Origin: Thiocapsa bogorovii
GTDB taxonomy: Bacteria > Pseudomonadota > Gammaproteobacteria > Chromatiales > Chromatiaceae
Assembly: GCF_021228795.1 (NCBI RefSeq)
Contig: NZ_CP089309.1
Location: 2,728,001 to 2,792,000 of the forward strand
DNA: 64,000 bases
Direction of reading: 5' to 3'
Below are positions 36,333 to 45,222 of the stretch, in pieces (position 1 is the first letter of the stretch; every line of letters starts with the position of its first letter). The notes beneath the pieces are model-generated. The model did no database searches and had not been told where the DNA came from. It saw only the letters and a program-made list of their open reading frames with translations. The translations under genes and the position numbers were made by a program.

Positions 36333-38213
36333 ATGGACCCAGATGTGAAGCGCTGCAATCAGATCTATGCCATCGACCGTTGGGGCGAGGGCTATTTCGG
36401 GATCAACCCCACGGGGCATCTCTATGCACGACCGGATCCAGACGGCGCGACCGAGGTCGATCTGGCCCTTTTGGCCGAGCAGCTCGACGCGGAGGGCCTG
36501 TCGCTGCCGGTGCTGGTGCGTTTCAACGATATCCTGCGCCATCGGGTGGAGTCGCTTCACCGTGCCTTCGTGGATGCGAGCGCGGCGCACGGCTACAGCG
36601 GGCGCTACCAACCCGTCTATCCGATCAAGGTCAACCAGCAGGCCGGCGTGGTGCGCGAGATCCTGCGCTCCGGTCATGCGGGTCTGGAGGCCGGCAGCAA
36701 GCCCGAGCTGATGGCGGTGCTGGCACTCTCGCCACCCGACGGTCTGGTGGTCTGCAACGGATACAAGGACCGCGAGTATATCCGGCTCGCCCTGATCGGG
36801 AGACGGCTCGGCCTGCGGGTGCAGATCGTGATCGAGAAGCCGTCCGAGGTGGGACTCATCCTCGAGGAGGCCGAACGGCTCGGTGTGGAGCCCCTGCTGG
36901 GCGTACGGGCGCGGCTCGCCGCCGCGGCGGCGGGGAACTGGCAGAGCAGCGGCGGGGAGAAGGCCAAGTTCGGGCTCTCGGCCAACCAGATCCTGGATCT
37001 GGTCCGCACGTTGGACTCCGCCGGGCGGCTGAATCGGCTCAATCTACTGCATGCCCACCTGGGCTCTCAGATCCCGAACCTTCAGGACATCCGCTCCGGT
37101 GTCGCCGAGCTGGTGCGCTTCTATGCCGAGCTGCGGCGGCTGGGCGCGCCGATCACCATCCTTGATGTCGGCGGCGGACTGGGTGTCGACTACGAGGGGA
37201 CCCGCACGCGCAACTACTGCTCGGTCAACTACAGCTTCGCGGGTTACGCGAGCGCGATCGTCGAGAGCGTCGCGGCCGAGTGCCGTCGTCGCGATCTGCC
37301 CGAGCCGGATCTGCTGAGTGAGTCGGGTCGTGCGCTCACCGCGCATCACGCCGTCTTGATGACCAACGTGATCGATCGCGAGGAGGCCGGCGGCCAAGGC
37401 GTGCGGCCCAAGTCCGACGAGGGGGATCCGCTGCTCGATGCACTGGCCGGACAGCTTCGCGCCGCGGACGAGGCGCCTCCCCAGGAGGTCTATTCGGAGG
37501 CGCGCGAGCTGATGGCGGCCGCACGCGAGCGGTTTGCGGCCGATCGACTCGACCTGACCGGACGGGCGCGCGCGGAGGAGCTTTTCTTCGCCATCTGCCG
37601 GCGCCTGGCCGGACGGCTGGATCCGGCGATCCGGCGCCACCGCGAGCTGGCGGACGAGGTCAACGCCCTGCTGGCCGACAAGCTCTTCTGCAACTTCTCC
37701 CTGTTCCAGTCGATGCCGGACGTCTGGGCGCTCGATCAGATCTTTCCGATCGTGCCGATCCAGCGTCTCGACGAGCTGCCGAGTGCGCGAGCGATGGTGC
37801 ATGATCTCACCTGCGACTCCGACGGCTGTATCGACCACTATGTCGACGAGGGTGGGGTGGAGGCGAGTCTCCCGGTGCATGCCGGCGCCGGGTCGGAGGC
37901 GCCCTATCTCATCGGTTTCTTCATGGTCGGCGCCTATCAGGAGATCCTCGGCGACATCCACAACCTCTTCGGCGACACGGATGCCGTGAACGTCGAGCTG
38001 GATGCGAGCGCACCGACCGGCTACCGTCTGCTCGACGCCGAGCGTGGCGACTCCACCGACGAGCTGCTGAGCTATGTCCACTTCGAGCCGCGCACCCTGC
38101 TCGCGCACTATCGACGCAAGCTGGACGCCGCCGGTCTGGACCGGGCGACCCGCGAGCACTTCTTCGTCGAGCTCAAGGCCGGGCTCTACGGCTATACCTA
38201 TCTGGGCAGCTGA
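36333..38213 (+). CDS. speA: Biosynthetic arginine decarboxylase SpeA
   Basis: 626 residues from the ATG at 36333; the frame is open upstream but that part overlaps the divergent hydrolase. PLP-dependent fold III enzyme converting arginine to agmatine for putrescine synthesis. Motifs: IDRWGEGYFGINPTG, PVYPIKVNQQ with the PLP Lys (about 99), LEAGSKPEL, GGEKAKFGLS, HLGSQIPN, ILDVGGGLGVDYEGT, LLSESGRALTAHHAVL and DLTCDSDGCID with the active-site Cys. A little shorter than E. coli SpeA. hypA starts 3 bases after the stop. Confidence 0.96.
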   Translation: MDPDVKRCNQIYAIDRWGEGYFGINPTGHLYARPDPDGATEVDLALLAEQLDAEGLSLPVLVRFNDILRHRVESLHRAFVDASAAHGYSGRYQPVYPIKVNQQAGVVREILRSGHAGLEAGSKPELMAVLALSPPDGLVVCNGYKDREYIRLALIGRRLGLRVQIVIEKPSEVGLILEEAERLGVEPLLGVRARLAAAAAGNWQSSGGEKAKFGLSANQILDLVRTLDSAGRLNRLNLLHAHLGSQIPNLQDIRSGVAELVRFYAELRRLGAPITILDVGGGLGVDYEGTRTRNYCSVNYSFAGYASAIVESVAAECRRRDLPEPDLLSESGRALTAHHAVLMTNVIDREEAGGQGVRPKSDEGDPLLDALAGQLRAADEAPPQEVYSEARELMAAARERFAADRLDLTGRARAEELFFAICRRLAGRLDPAIRRHRELADEVNALLADKLFCNFSLFQSMPDVWALDQIFPIVPIQRLDELPSARAMVHDLTCDSDGCIDHYVDEGGVEASLPVHAGAGSEAPYLIGFFMVGAYQEILGDIHNLFGDTDAVNVELDASAPTGYRLLDAERGDSTDELLSYVHFEPRTLLAHYRRKLDAAGLDRATREHFFVELKAGLYGYTYLGS

Positions 38214-38216
38214 GCC

Positions 38217-38567
38217 ATGCACGAGCTTTCCATCTGTCAGGCCCTGCTCGATCAGGTCGAGCGCATCGCCGCCGAGCACGGGGCGAGCGGGGTCGAGCGC
38301 ATCCTGCTGCGGGTCGGCCCGCTCTCAGGTGTCGAGGGGCCTTTGCTCCAGCACGCCTATCCGCTCGCCGCAGCAGGGACCATCGCGGAGAACGCGGAGC
38401 TATTGATCGAAACCGCACCCGTGCGGGTCGCCTGCAGCGACTGCGGCGCCGAGACGGACGCCACCCCGAACAGGCTCCTATGCGGGGCCTGCGGCAGCTA
38501 CAAGACGCGGCTGGTGAGCGGGGACGAGCTCCTGTTGGCGAATCTGGAGCTGACCATCCCGGACTAA
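38217..38567 (+). CDS. hypA: Hydrogenase nickel-insertion protein HypA
   Basis: 116 residues. The N-terminal MHE nickel-binding motif is present (MHELSICQALLDQ), and the zinc domain has two Cys pairs, CSDCG and CGACG. HypA delivers Ni to [NiFe]-hydrogenase large subunits with HypB, and in some bacteria also feeds urease. It follows speA by 3 bases, an unusual partner that suggests read-through expression. hypB lies 336 bases downstream, separated by repeat elements. Confidence 0.94.
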   Translation: MHELSICQALLDQVERIAAEHGASGVERILLRVGPLSGVEGPLLQHAYPLAAAGTIAENAELLIETAPVRVACSDCGAETDATPNRLLCGACGSYKTRLVSGDELLLANLELTIPD

Positions 38568-38570
38568 AGC

Positions 38571-38654
38571 TAAACCGCGTTCTGCGTTCATCCGGATCGT
38601 TCGGTGTGTATCTTGGCCTCGCACGCATCCAAAGCGCCGGCGCGACGCGGTTTA
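38571..38654 (+). repeat. TAAACCGCG-bounded element, copy C (after hypA)
   Basis: 84 bases from TAAACCGCG (38571-38579) to CGCGGTTTA (38646-38654), a perfect 9-bp inverted pair, starting 3 bases after the hypA stop. Confidence 0.75.
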
Positions 38655-38673
38655 GACTACAGAAGGAAAAATG

Positions 38674-38763
38674 TCTAAAACGCGTCACCCACCAAGCTTC
38701 TGAGTGGCTATCGAGGCAAGCCCAAACCGATGAGCGCGCATAACATGCTTGACGCGTTTTAGA
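38674..38763. repeat. Inverted pair TCTAAAACGCGTC between hypA and hypB
   Basis: TCTAAAACGCGTC at 38674-38686 and its exact complement GACGCGTTTTAGA at 38751-38763 bound a 90-base segment. The ends resemble the TAAACCGCG family with A for C, and the spacing is the same, so it looks like a variant element inserted next to copy C. Confidence 0.6.
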
Positions 38764-38903
38764 GGCGTACACTCGGGTTTCTGCGCTCGCCGGGAGCGGC
38801 AATGCGCGACGAATCCGGAGTCGACCTCGCTTGATGTCGAGATCCGAATGCCCCGGCCTCACCTGGACAGCAAGGCGGGGCGGTGTCTATGGAGCGATCA
38901 CTC

Positions 38904-39824
38904 ATGTGCGATACCTGCGGCTGCAATATCACCCCCGGCAACGAGCATCTGGTCCGTGCGGACGGCAAACACGCCAAGACCGCCGACGGCCGTGCGGCGG
39001 TCACCGTGCTCCAAGCACTGCTCTCGGAGAACGATCACGAGGCGGCCCACAATCGGGAGCATTTCGATCGTCATCAGGTGCTGGCGCTGAATCTCATGTC
39101 CTCGCCCGGCGCCGGCAAGACCAGTCTGCTGGAGCGGACCATCGACGCCTTTGCCGGTCAAGTGCGCATCGCCGTGATCGAAGGCGATCTCGAGACCGAG
39201 AACGATGCCGAGCGTATCCGCGCCAAGGGTGTCCCGGCGGTGCAGATCGCAACCGGAAGCGCCTGCCACCTCGATGCCCACATGGTGCACGATGCCCTGC
39301 ATCGGCTTGATCTCAACGAGGTCGACATCCTCTTTATCGAGAACGTCGGCAACCTGGTGTGCCCCGCCAGCTTCGACCTCGGGCAGCACCGCAACGTCAC
39401 GCTCCTCTCGGTGCCGGAAGGCGACGACAAGCCGGCGAAATATCCGGTCATGTTCCGCGCGGCGGACCTGGTACTCTGCACCAAATCGGATCTTCTGAAC
39501 GTACTGCCCGAGTTCTCGGTCGAGCGTGCGGAGCACCATCTGCGACAGCTGGCCAGCGTGGTGCCGTTCGAGTCGGTCTCCACGCGCGGCGAAGGCGACA
39601 TCGAGCCCTGGCTGAATTGGTTGAGCGACGAGCTTGCGGCCCAGCGCTCGCGCCTCGAGCTCGGGCGGACCATCCGCCCCTCGGTGCAACCCGACGGGGC
39701 TCGACTGCATGGTCACGCCTCGGACGGGCATACCCACGATCATCATGGCCACGGCCATACCCATCATCACGACCACGAGCACGGCCATGCTCACCATCAT
39801 ACCCACGCCCATGAGCAGGACTGA
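38904..39824 (+). CDS. hypB: Hydrogenase nickel-incorporation GTPase HypB with C-terminal His tail
   Basis: 306 residues from the ATG at 38904, chosen because HypB proteins begin MCxxCGC; ATG at 38889 is possible. The N-terminal CDTCGC is the high-affinity Ni site. P-loop SSPGAGKTS (about 66-74), then VIEGDLETENDAERI, the CHLDAHM metal site, LFIENVGNLVCPASFDLG and CTKSDLL. The last 38 residues contain 19 His. In most His-rich HypB proteins this store follows the N-terminal CGC motif; here it is at the C-terminus. It probably stores or buffers nickel. Confidence 0.94.
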   Translation: MCDTCGCNITPGNEHLVRADGKHAKTADGRAAVTVLQALLSENDHEAAHNREHFDRHQVLALNLMSSPGAGKTSLLERTIDAFAGQVRIAVIEGDLETENDAERIRAKGVPAVQIATGSACHLDAHMVHDALHRLDLNEVDILFIENVGNLVCPASFDLGQHRNVTLLSVPEGDDKPAKYPVMFRAADLVLCTKSDLLNVLPEFSVERAEHHLRQLASVVPFESVSTRGEGDIEPWLNWLSDELAAQRSRLELGRTIRPSVQPDGARLHGHASDGHTHDHHGHGHTHHHDHEHGHAHHHTHAHEQD

Positions 39825-39948
39825 GCCTATTGCGACGCCTTGCTGTTGGGTGTAATTAGTGGCCGGGTTGCCGTCGACAGACCGCAACCCGCGAAGATTT
39901 CCGGATGCGCGACACGAGAGAAATCACACCAACCCCGGAGGAACCCCG

Positions 39949-40458
39949 ATGCCGATCAAACCGATCACGACCCTGTCCGCCGTATCACTCGCCGCGCTGG
40001 CTGCGCTGACCATCTATGCACCTGTCAGCCAAGCCTTCAACTTCGGCAACATGATGAACCCGAGCCGCTGGATGGGCGGCGACCGTTACGACGACTACGA
40101 CGAGGGCTATTACGGCGGCCCTTACGGCGGTCCCGGCTTCGGTTACCCCTACGGCGGCTACGCGCCCGGTTACGGCGCGCCGGGATATGGGGCACCCGGT
40201 TACGGTGCACCTGCCCCGGGTTACGCGGCGCCCGGCTACCCGGTCGCGCCCGCCGCCGTCCCCGGAGTCGCGCCTGCGCCGGCTCAGGCGCCTTCCACGG
40301 GTGCAGCACCTGTCGACAGCGCCGAGGTCCAGGCGCTCAAGCGGCGTGTCGAGGAGCTCGAGGCGGCGCAACAACAGCAGCGTTCGGCCCCGCCGGCCGC
40401 ACCGCCAGCGGGCGACTGGCCGTCCGCACCGGCCTTCCGCCCGATGAACCAGTACTGA
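39949..40458 (+). CDS. Secreted Gly/Tyr/Pro-rich protein, probable sulfur globule protein
   Basis: 169 residues from the ATG at 39949 (GGAGGAACCCC upstream). Signal peptide about 1-25 (LAALAALTIYAPVSQA). The mature start FNFGNMMNPSRWMGG is followed by repeated YGGPYGG/GYGAPGYGAP units, then Ala/Pro-rich sequence and a short coiled coil (VQALKRRVEELEAAQQQQ). Low-complexity Gly/Tyr-rich exported proteins with an NPSRW-type start are found as envelope proteins of periplasmic sulfur globules in purple sulfur bacteria; the coiled coil fits the SgpD type. A function in the globule coat is inferred, not proven. A clear terminator follows. Confidence 0.6.
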   Translation: MPIKPITTLSAVSLAALAALTIYAPVSQAFNFGNMMNPSRWMGGDRYDDYDEGYYGGPYGGPGFGYPYGGYAPGYGAPGYGAPGYGAPAPGYAAPGYPVAPAAVPGVAPAPAQAPSTGAAPVDSAEVQALKRRVEELEAAQQQQRSAPPAAPPAGDWPSAPAFRPMNQY

Positions 40459-40491
40459 CGCATCGTCGATTCGACGCCTTGTCGGTCATCA

Positions 40492-40513
40492 CCCCGCCAC
40501 TCGGCGGGGTTTT
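40492..40513 (+). terminator. Rho-independent terminator
   Basis: CCCCGCC (40492-40498), loop ACTC, GGCGGGG (40503-40509) followed by TTTT. It ends the transcript of the globule-like protein. Confidence 0.85.
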
Positions 40514-40587
40514 ACGTCTCGCGCGGGACGCGGTTTCGATCCGTGATCGGCGTTGCGAGACGGCCCATCAAGAGAGGATTCAGACGC

Positions 40588-41061
40588 ATGTTCAAACTCA
40601 AGCGCGGCCTCGCCGGACTGCTGCTGGCCGGCGGGCTCCTGTCCCAAGCCGCCTTCGGCGGGGGCTATGCCGTCTACACCAGTGACTCCGAGTTCGCAGA
40701 CGTGCTCGAAGGGCTCAAGATGGCGATCCAAGAGCGCGGCATGTACATCAACAACGTGATGAACATGGGCGAGATGCTCGAGCGCACCGGAAAGGATCTC
40801 GGCATGGATACCCCGCTCTTCGACGAGGCCGAGTCCATCGAGTTCTGTAGTGCGGTGCTCTCGCGCGAGATGATCTCCGAGAACCCGTCCCAGGTGGTGA
40901 ATTGCCCCTTCATCATCGCCGTCTACACGCTGCCCGAGAAGACGGGGACGACCTATGTCGCCCACCGCGAGATCCCGGCGGATCAGATCGAATCCAGCCC
41001 GGCGATGGCCAAAGTCGCGGACATGCTCGAGGCGATCTCGGAGGCCGCCGTCTCCTGGTAG
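40588..41061 (+). CDS. Secreted DUF302 family protein
   Basis: 157 residues from the ATG at 40588 (AGAGAGGATT upstream). Signal peptide about 1-23 (LAGLLLAGGLLSQAAFG). The mature region follows the DUF302 pattern: a strand, FADVLEGLKMAIQERGMYINNVMNMGEML, then FCSAVLSREMISENPSQVVNCPFIIAVYTLPEKTGTTYVAHR with two Cys that could bind a ligand or pair. DUF302 proteins are small alpha/beta domains often near sulfur or redox genes; biochemical role unknown. Confidence 0.8.
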   Translation: MFKLKRGLAGLLLAGGLLSQAAFGGGYAVYTSDSEFADVLEGLKMAIQERGMYINNVMNMGEMLERTGKDLGMDTPLFDEAESIEFCSAVLSREMISENPSQVVNCPFIIAVYTLPEKTGTTYVAHREIPADQIESSPAMAKVADMLEAISEAAVSW

Positions 41062-41069
41062 ATGGTAGG

Positions 41070-43187
41070 ATGACGGCCGTCGGATCGACTGCCGGAACGC
41101 ACGCCCTGGACATCATCCTCCGCTATTTCCCCCGCGCCCTCCATGTCCTGCGCACGGAGGGCGTCTCCGTTCTGCTGCGCAAACTCAAGCGCCGCCTCGG
41201 CACCACGCCGCTGCGTGTGGCCGACCCGCCGCGTCTGCTCGCGCTCGGCGAGCCCTTCGAGCCGGTGGACCTGACGCCGAGCGGTCCGCCGTTAGTTTCG
41301 GTGGTGATCCCGGTCCACAACCAGTTCAGCTACACACACCACTGTCTCGCCGCGCTGGCTCGCGCCGGCGCCGGACGGCCTTTCGAGGTGATCGTCGTCG
41401 ACGATTGCTCGAGCGACGGGACCGCCGAGCGTCTCGCGCGCTACCCCGGTCTGCGCCTGATCCGCAACCCCGAGAATCTCGGGTTCGTCGGATCCTGCAA
41501 TCGCGGCGCCGAGGCGGGGCAGGGCGCCTATCTGGTCTTCCTGAACAACGACACCCAGGTCCAACCCGACTGGCTGGATGCGCTGATCGACACCTTCGAG
41601 GATGCGCCGGACACCGGAATCGTCGGCAGCCGTCTCCTCTATCCGGACGGTCGCCAGCAGGAGGCCGGGGCTATCCTCTTTTCCGACGGCACGGCCTGGA
41701 ACTACGGGCACCTGGACGCCCCGGACAAACCCCGATACAGCTATCGACGCGCCGTCGACTATTGCTCGGGCGCGGCACTCGCCATCGAGACCCCACTGTT
41801 CAGGCGGCTCGGCGGCTTCGACAGCGCCTTCGCACCGGCCTATTACGAGGATGCCGATCTGGCCTTCCGCGTGCGTGCCGCCGGACGCGCGGTCTACTAT
41901 CAACCGCTCTCGCGGGTCGTTCATTTCGAGGGGGTCAGCGCGGGTCGCGACGAGCAGGCCGCGACGGGGTTGAAGCGCTATCAAGGGATCAACGCCGAGA
42001 CCTTCAGGACGCGTTGGGCCGAGGTCTTGGCCGGCTTCGGCGAGCGCGGCGAGGATCTGGAGCGGGCGAAGGAGCGCGGCGTGCGACGCCGGGCCCTGGT
42101 GATCGACAACTACATGGTCACTCCGGATCGCGAGTCCGGCTCGGTGAGGATGCTGAATCTATTCCGCATCCTGCAAGGGCTCGGCTTCAAGGTGACCTTC
42201 GCGGCCGCGAATCTGGAGGCACCCGAGCCCTATGTCGCCGACCTGCAGCGCATCGGTGTGGAGGTGCTCTACCGGCCCTATGTGCGCCGTATCCGTGACC
42301 ACCTGGCGAGCCATGGCAGCGACTACGACCTGGTGATCCTGAGCCGTGCCGATGCGGCAGCGGCAACACTCGACGCCGCCAGGACCCATTGCACCAAGGC
42401 ACGCATCGTCTTCGATACGGTCGATCTGCACTTCCTGCGCGAACGGCGACTCGCGCAGCTGCAAGACAATCGCGCAACCCTTCGCGTCGCCGAGCAGCGC
42501 AAGGCGCAGGAGCTCGACCTCATGCGTCGGGCCGATCTGATCTTCGTGGTGAGCGAGGCCGAGCGCGACATCCTCGCGGTGGAGGCCCCGGATGTCCGGG
42601 TCTATGTCGTCTCGAACATCCACCGGGTCTTCGGCTCGGCCAGGCCCTTCGAGGCTCGGCGCGGCATCCTCTTCATCGGCGCATTCGCACACCCCCCGAA
42701 TACGGACGCCGTCCTCTTTCTCTGTCGCGAGATCATGCCCTTGCTGCGCGAGCGGGTGCCGGACATCCGACTCAGCATCATCGGCGCGGATCCGCCGCGC
42801 GAGGTTCTTGCCTGCGCCGGGCCGAACATCGAGATCGCGGGGCATGTCCCGGATGTCGAGCCCTTCTTCGCCGCGTGCCGTGTCTCGGTCGCGCCCCTGC
42901 GTTACGGCGCCGGCGTGAAGGGCAAGATCAATCAGAGCCTCGCCCACGGGGTTCCCGTCGTTGCGACCCGCGTCGCCGCGGAGGGCATGCACCTGGTCGA
43001 CGGCGAATCCGTACTGATCGCGGACGATGCGCCCGCATTCGCGGAGGCGATCGCGCGGCTCGATCGGGATCCGCTGCTCTGGCAGCGTCTCTCCGATGGC
43101 GGGATCCGGGTGATGGAGACCCATTTCGGCTTCGCCGCAGCGGAGCACGCGCTTAGAGAAGCACTCGACCTGGAGCCCGACACATGA
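41070..43187 (+). CDS. Two-domain glycosyltransferase (GT2 plus GT4-like)
   Basis: 705 residues from the ATG at 41070. The N-terminal GT2 domain (about 75-320) has VSVVIPVHNQFSYTHHCLAAL, VIVVDDCSSDGTAERL, LVFLNNDTQVQPDWLDALI with the metal-binding DT and AYYEDADLAFRVRAAG. A second domain (about 345-700) is GT-B like: ALVIDNYMVTPDRESGSVRMLN, the FEARRGILFIGAFAHPPNTDAV strand and APLRYGAGVKGKINQSLAHGVPVVAT, a GT4 nucleotide-sugar region. The fusion probably makes two successive linkages of a surface glycan. It overlaps the next gene by 4 bases. Confidence 0.88.
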   Translation: MTAVGSTAGTHALDIILRYFPRALHVLRTEGVSVLLRKLKRRLGTTPLRVADPPRLLALGEPFEPVDLTPSGPPLVSVVIPVHNQFSYTHHCLAALARAGAGRPFEVIVVDDCSSDGTAERLARYPGLRLIRNPENLGFVGSCNRGAEAGQGAYLVFLNNDTQVQPDWLDALIDTFEDAPDTGIVGSRLLYPDGRQQEAGAILFSDGTAWNYGHLDAPDKPRYSYRRAVDYCSGAALAIETPLFRRLGGFDSAFAPAYYEDADLAFRVRAAGRAVYYQPLSRVVHFEGVSAGRDEQAATGLKRYQGINAETFRTRWAEVLAGFGERGEDLERAKERGVRRRALVIDNYMVTPDRESGSVRMLNLFRILQGLGFKVTFAAANLEAPEPYVADLQRIGVEVLYRPYVRRIRDHLASHGSDYDLVILSRADAAAATLDAARTHCTKARIVFDTVDLHFLRERRLAQLQDNRATLRVAEQRKAQELDLMRRADLIFVVSEAERDILAVEAPDVRVYVVSNIHRVFGSARPFEARRGILFIGAFAHPPNTDAVLFLCREIMPLLRERVPDIRLSIIGADPPREVLACAGPNIEIAGHVPDVEPFFAACRVSVAPLRYGAGVKGKINQSLAHGVPVVATRVAAEGMHLVDGESVLIADDAPAFAEAIARLDRDPLLWQRLSDGGIRVMETHFGFAAAEHALREALDLEPDT

Positions 43188-44101
43188 GCACCGGCGCTTC
43201 AAGTCCCGCTGTCAGCGTGATCGTCGTCAACTACAACGCAGGCGATCTGCTGGGCGAGTGTGTCGGGGCGGTGCTCGGATCGGATGTGGCGGTCGAGGTC
43301 GTCGTGAGCGACAACGGGTCGGACGACGGGAGCATCGAGCATCTGCGCGCGATATTCGGCGCGGACCCGCGACTGCGCATCCTCGAGAACCGCGCCAATC
43401 TGGGCTTCGCCAAGGCCAACAATCGCGCCTTGCCGCTCGTCCGGGCCGATCGACTGTTGTTCCTGAATCCGGACTGCCTGGTCGACCGCGACACCCTGCC
43501 GCGGATGCTCGCCTTCATGGACAGCCGCCGGGATGTCGGCATGGCCGGCTGCATCGTGCGCAACCCGGACGGGAGCGAGCAGGTGGCCAGCCGCCGGTCG
43601 ATCCCGGATCCCTGGATCGCGCTCAAGCGCATCCTGAGGCTCGATCGACTCCTGCCCCATCGAGGCGGACGCCGCCTGAACCTGCATCAGGAGCCGTTGC
43701 CCGCCGAGCCGGTCGAAGTCGAGGCGATCTCCGGATCCTTCATGCTGGTGAGCCGGCGCGCGCTCGATGCCGTCGGCCCGCTCGACGAGGGCTATTTCCT
43801 TCACTGCGAGGATCTCGACTGGTTCGTGCGGTTTCGACAGGCCGGTTGGACCATCGCGCTCGTCCCGGATGTCAGCGTGATCCATCACAAGGGTGCCTGC
43901 AGCCGACGCAGCCCTCTGCTGGTCGAGCGTCACAAACATCGCGGGATGGAGCGCTTTTATCGCAAATTCCAGGCACGCGAGTATCCGATGCTCTTCAATG
44001 GGTTGGTCATCTTCGGTATTCGGGCCCATCTTTGGGGCCGGATTCTCGTCGACACCCTGGACCGGATCTTCACTCGCGCCGGACCGCGGACGGCGGACTG
44101 A
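43184..44101 (+). CDS. Family 2 glycosyltransferase (rhamnosyltransferase-like)
   Basis: 305 residues, overlapping the previous stop (ATGA). GT2 fold: VSVIVVNYNAGDLLGECV, VVSDNGSDDGSIEHL, LGFAKANNRALPL, LLFLNPDCLVD and FLHCEDLDWFVRFRQAGW. The pattern matches the WbbL/rhamnosyltransferase branch used in O-antigen and exopolysaccharide assembly. No membrane segments. Sugar specificity is not readable. Confidence 0.88.
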   Translation: MSTGASSPAVSVIVVNYNAGDLLGECVGAVLGSDVAVEVVVSDNGSDDGSIEHLRAIFGADPRLRILENRANLGFAKANNRALPLVRADRLLFLNPDCLVDRDTLPRMLAFMDSRRDVGMAGCIVRNPDGSEQVASRRSIPDPWIALKRILRLDRLLPHRGGRRLNLHQEPLPAEPVEVEAISGSFMLVSRRALDAVGPLDEGYFLHCEDLDWFVRFRQAGWTIALVPDVSVIHHKGACSRRSPLLVERHKHRGMERFYRKFQAREYPMLFNGLVIFGIRAHLWGRILVDTLDRIFTRAGPRTAD

Positions 44102-44103
44102 CC

Positions 44104-45156
44104 ATGAAGCGAGACGAAAGCGCGCCGCTCGGCTCGATCCTGGTCACCGGGGCGACCGGCAAGGTAGGCCGACGGCTGGTCGCGGAGCTGCTCGGAGCCG
44201 GTCACCGGGTGGCGATCGTGACGCGATCCTCGGATGCGGCGCGGACACTCTGGCAAGGGCAAGAACCCAGGCCGGGTCCCGAGATCCGCACCGCCGACCT
44301 GACCGACCCGTCGAGTCTCGGATCGGTCTGCGACGGCATCGACACGCTGTTCCACCTCGCGAGCTATTCGCCGCGCCCGGACGAGCCGGACATCTACGAG
44401 GCACCGCCCCACTGGCCGGTGACCGCCGTGGGCACAGCCAACCTGATGGCTCGGGTCGAGCCGTCGGGCATTCGGCGGGTGATCTATCTGAGCAGCATCA
44501 AGGCGATGGGCGATCGAGCCGGTGCACTCGGCCGACCTGCCGACGAGTCGAGCATCCCGGCGCCCGATAGCCTTTACGGTCGCGCCAAGCTGGCCGCCGA
44601 GCGCAGCGTCCTCGAGCTCGGAAGGACGACCGGACGACACGCCGCGGTTCTGCGGCTGCCCATGGTCTATGGACTCGGGGAGAGCGGCAACATCGCCCGC
44701 ATGGTCAAGGCGGTCGCCGCGGGGCGCTTCCCGCCTTGGCCTCGGATCGAGAACCACCGCGCCGCGATCCATGTGGAGGATGCCGTCGCCGCCGCAATCC
44801 TGGTGGCCAACCATCCGGAGACGGCCGGCGAGGTCTACCTGGTCACCGACGGCCGAGACTATTCCACCCGTTGGCTCTACGAACAAAGCCTGATCGCACT
44901 CGGTCGACCCGTACCGCGCTGGACGATCCCGCTTCCCGTCCTGCGCCTCGCGGCCGGCATCGGTACGTTGGGCGAGCGCCTGACCCGGCGGCGCATGCCG
45001 CTGACCCTGGCCGGGCTCGGCAAGCTCACCGGCGACGCCTGGTTCTCGTCGGCGAAGTTGGAGCGCGATTTGGGGTTCCGCGCGCGCCGAACACTGGAGA
45101 CCGAGATCCCGCAACTGTCGAGGGCGCTGGCCCAAGTGTCGGACGCCGGGACCTGA
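44104..45156 (+). CDS. NAD-dependent epimerase/dehydratase (extended SDR)
   Basis: 350 residues, starting 2 bases after the glycosyltransferase stop. Rossmann motif ILVTGATGKVGRRLV (the GxxGxxG loop), then DTLFHLASYSPR, VIYLSSIKAMGD with the active-site Ser region, and YGRAKLAAER giving the YxxxK catalytic pair. RLPMVYG and EVYLVTDGRDYS match nucleotide-sugar epimerases. It likely supplies or modifies a sugar nucleotide for the two upstream transferases. Confidence 0.88.
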   Translation: MKRDESAPLGSILVTGATGKVGRRLVAELLGAGHRVAIVTRSSDAARTLWQGQEPRPGPEIRTADLTDPSSLGSVCDGIDTLFHLASYSPRPDEPDIYEAPPHWPVTAVGTANLMARVEPSGIRRVIYLSSIKAMGDRAGALGRPADESSIPAPDSLYGRAKLAAERSVLELGRTTGRHAAVLRLPMVYGLGESGNIARMVKAVAAGRFPPWPRIENHRAAIHVEDAVAAAILVANHPETAGEVYLVTDGRDYSTRWLYEQSLIALGRPVPRWTIPLPVLRLAAGIGTLGERLTRRRMPLTLAGLGKLTGDAWFSSAKLERDLGFRARRTLETEIPQLSRALAQVSDAGT

Positions 45157-45222
45157 TCGAACCGTTTCGAACGCAGAGGCACGCGCGGCCTGGCCCCGGG
45201 AGACGGGCAGCTTGAGAGGCCG

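Noticed and set aside
40495-40545. Possible further TAAACCGCG-family half-site (GACGCGGTTTCGATC near 40530)
   Set aside because: Only one end is present, with no partner about 80 bases away.
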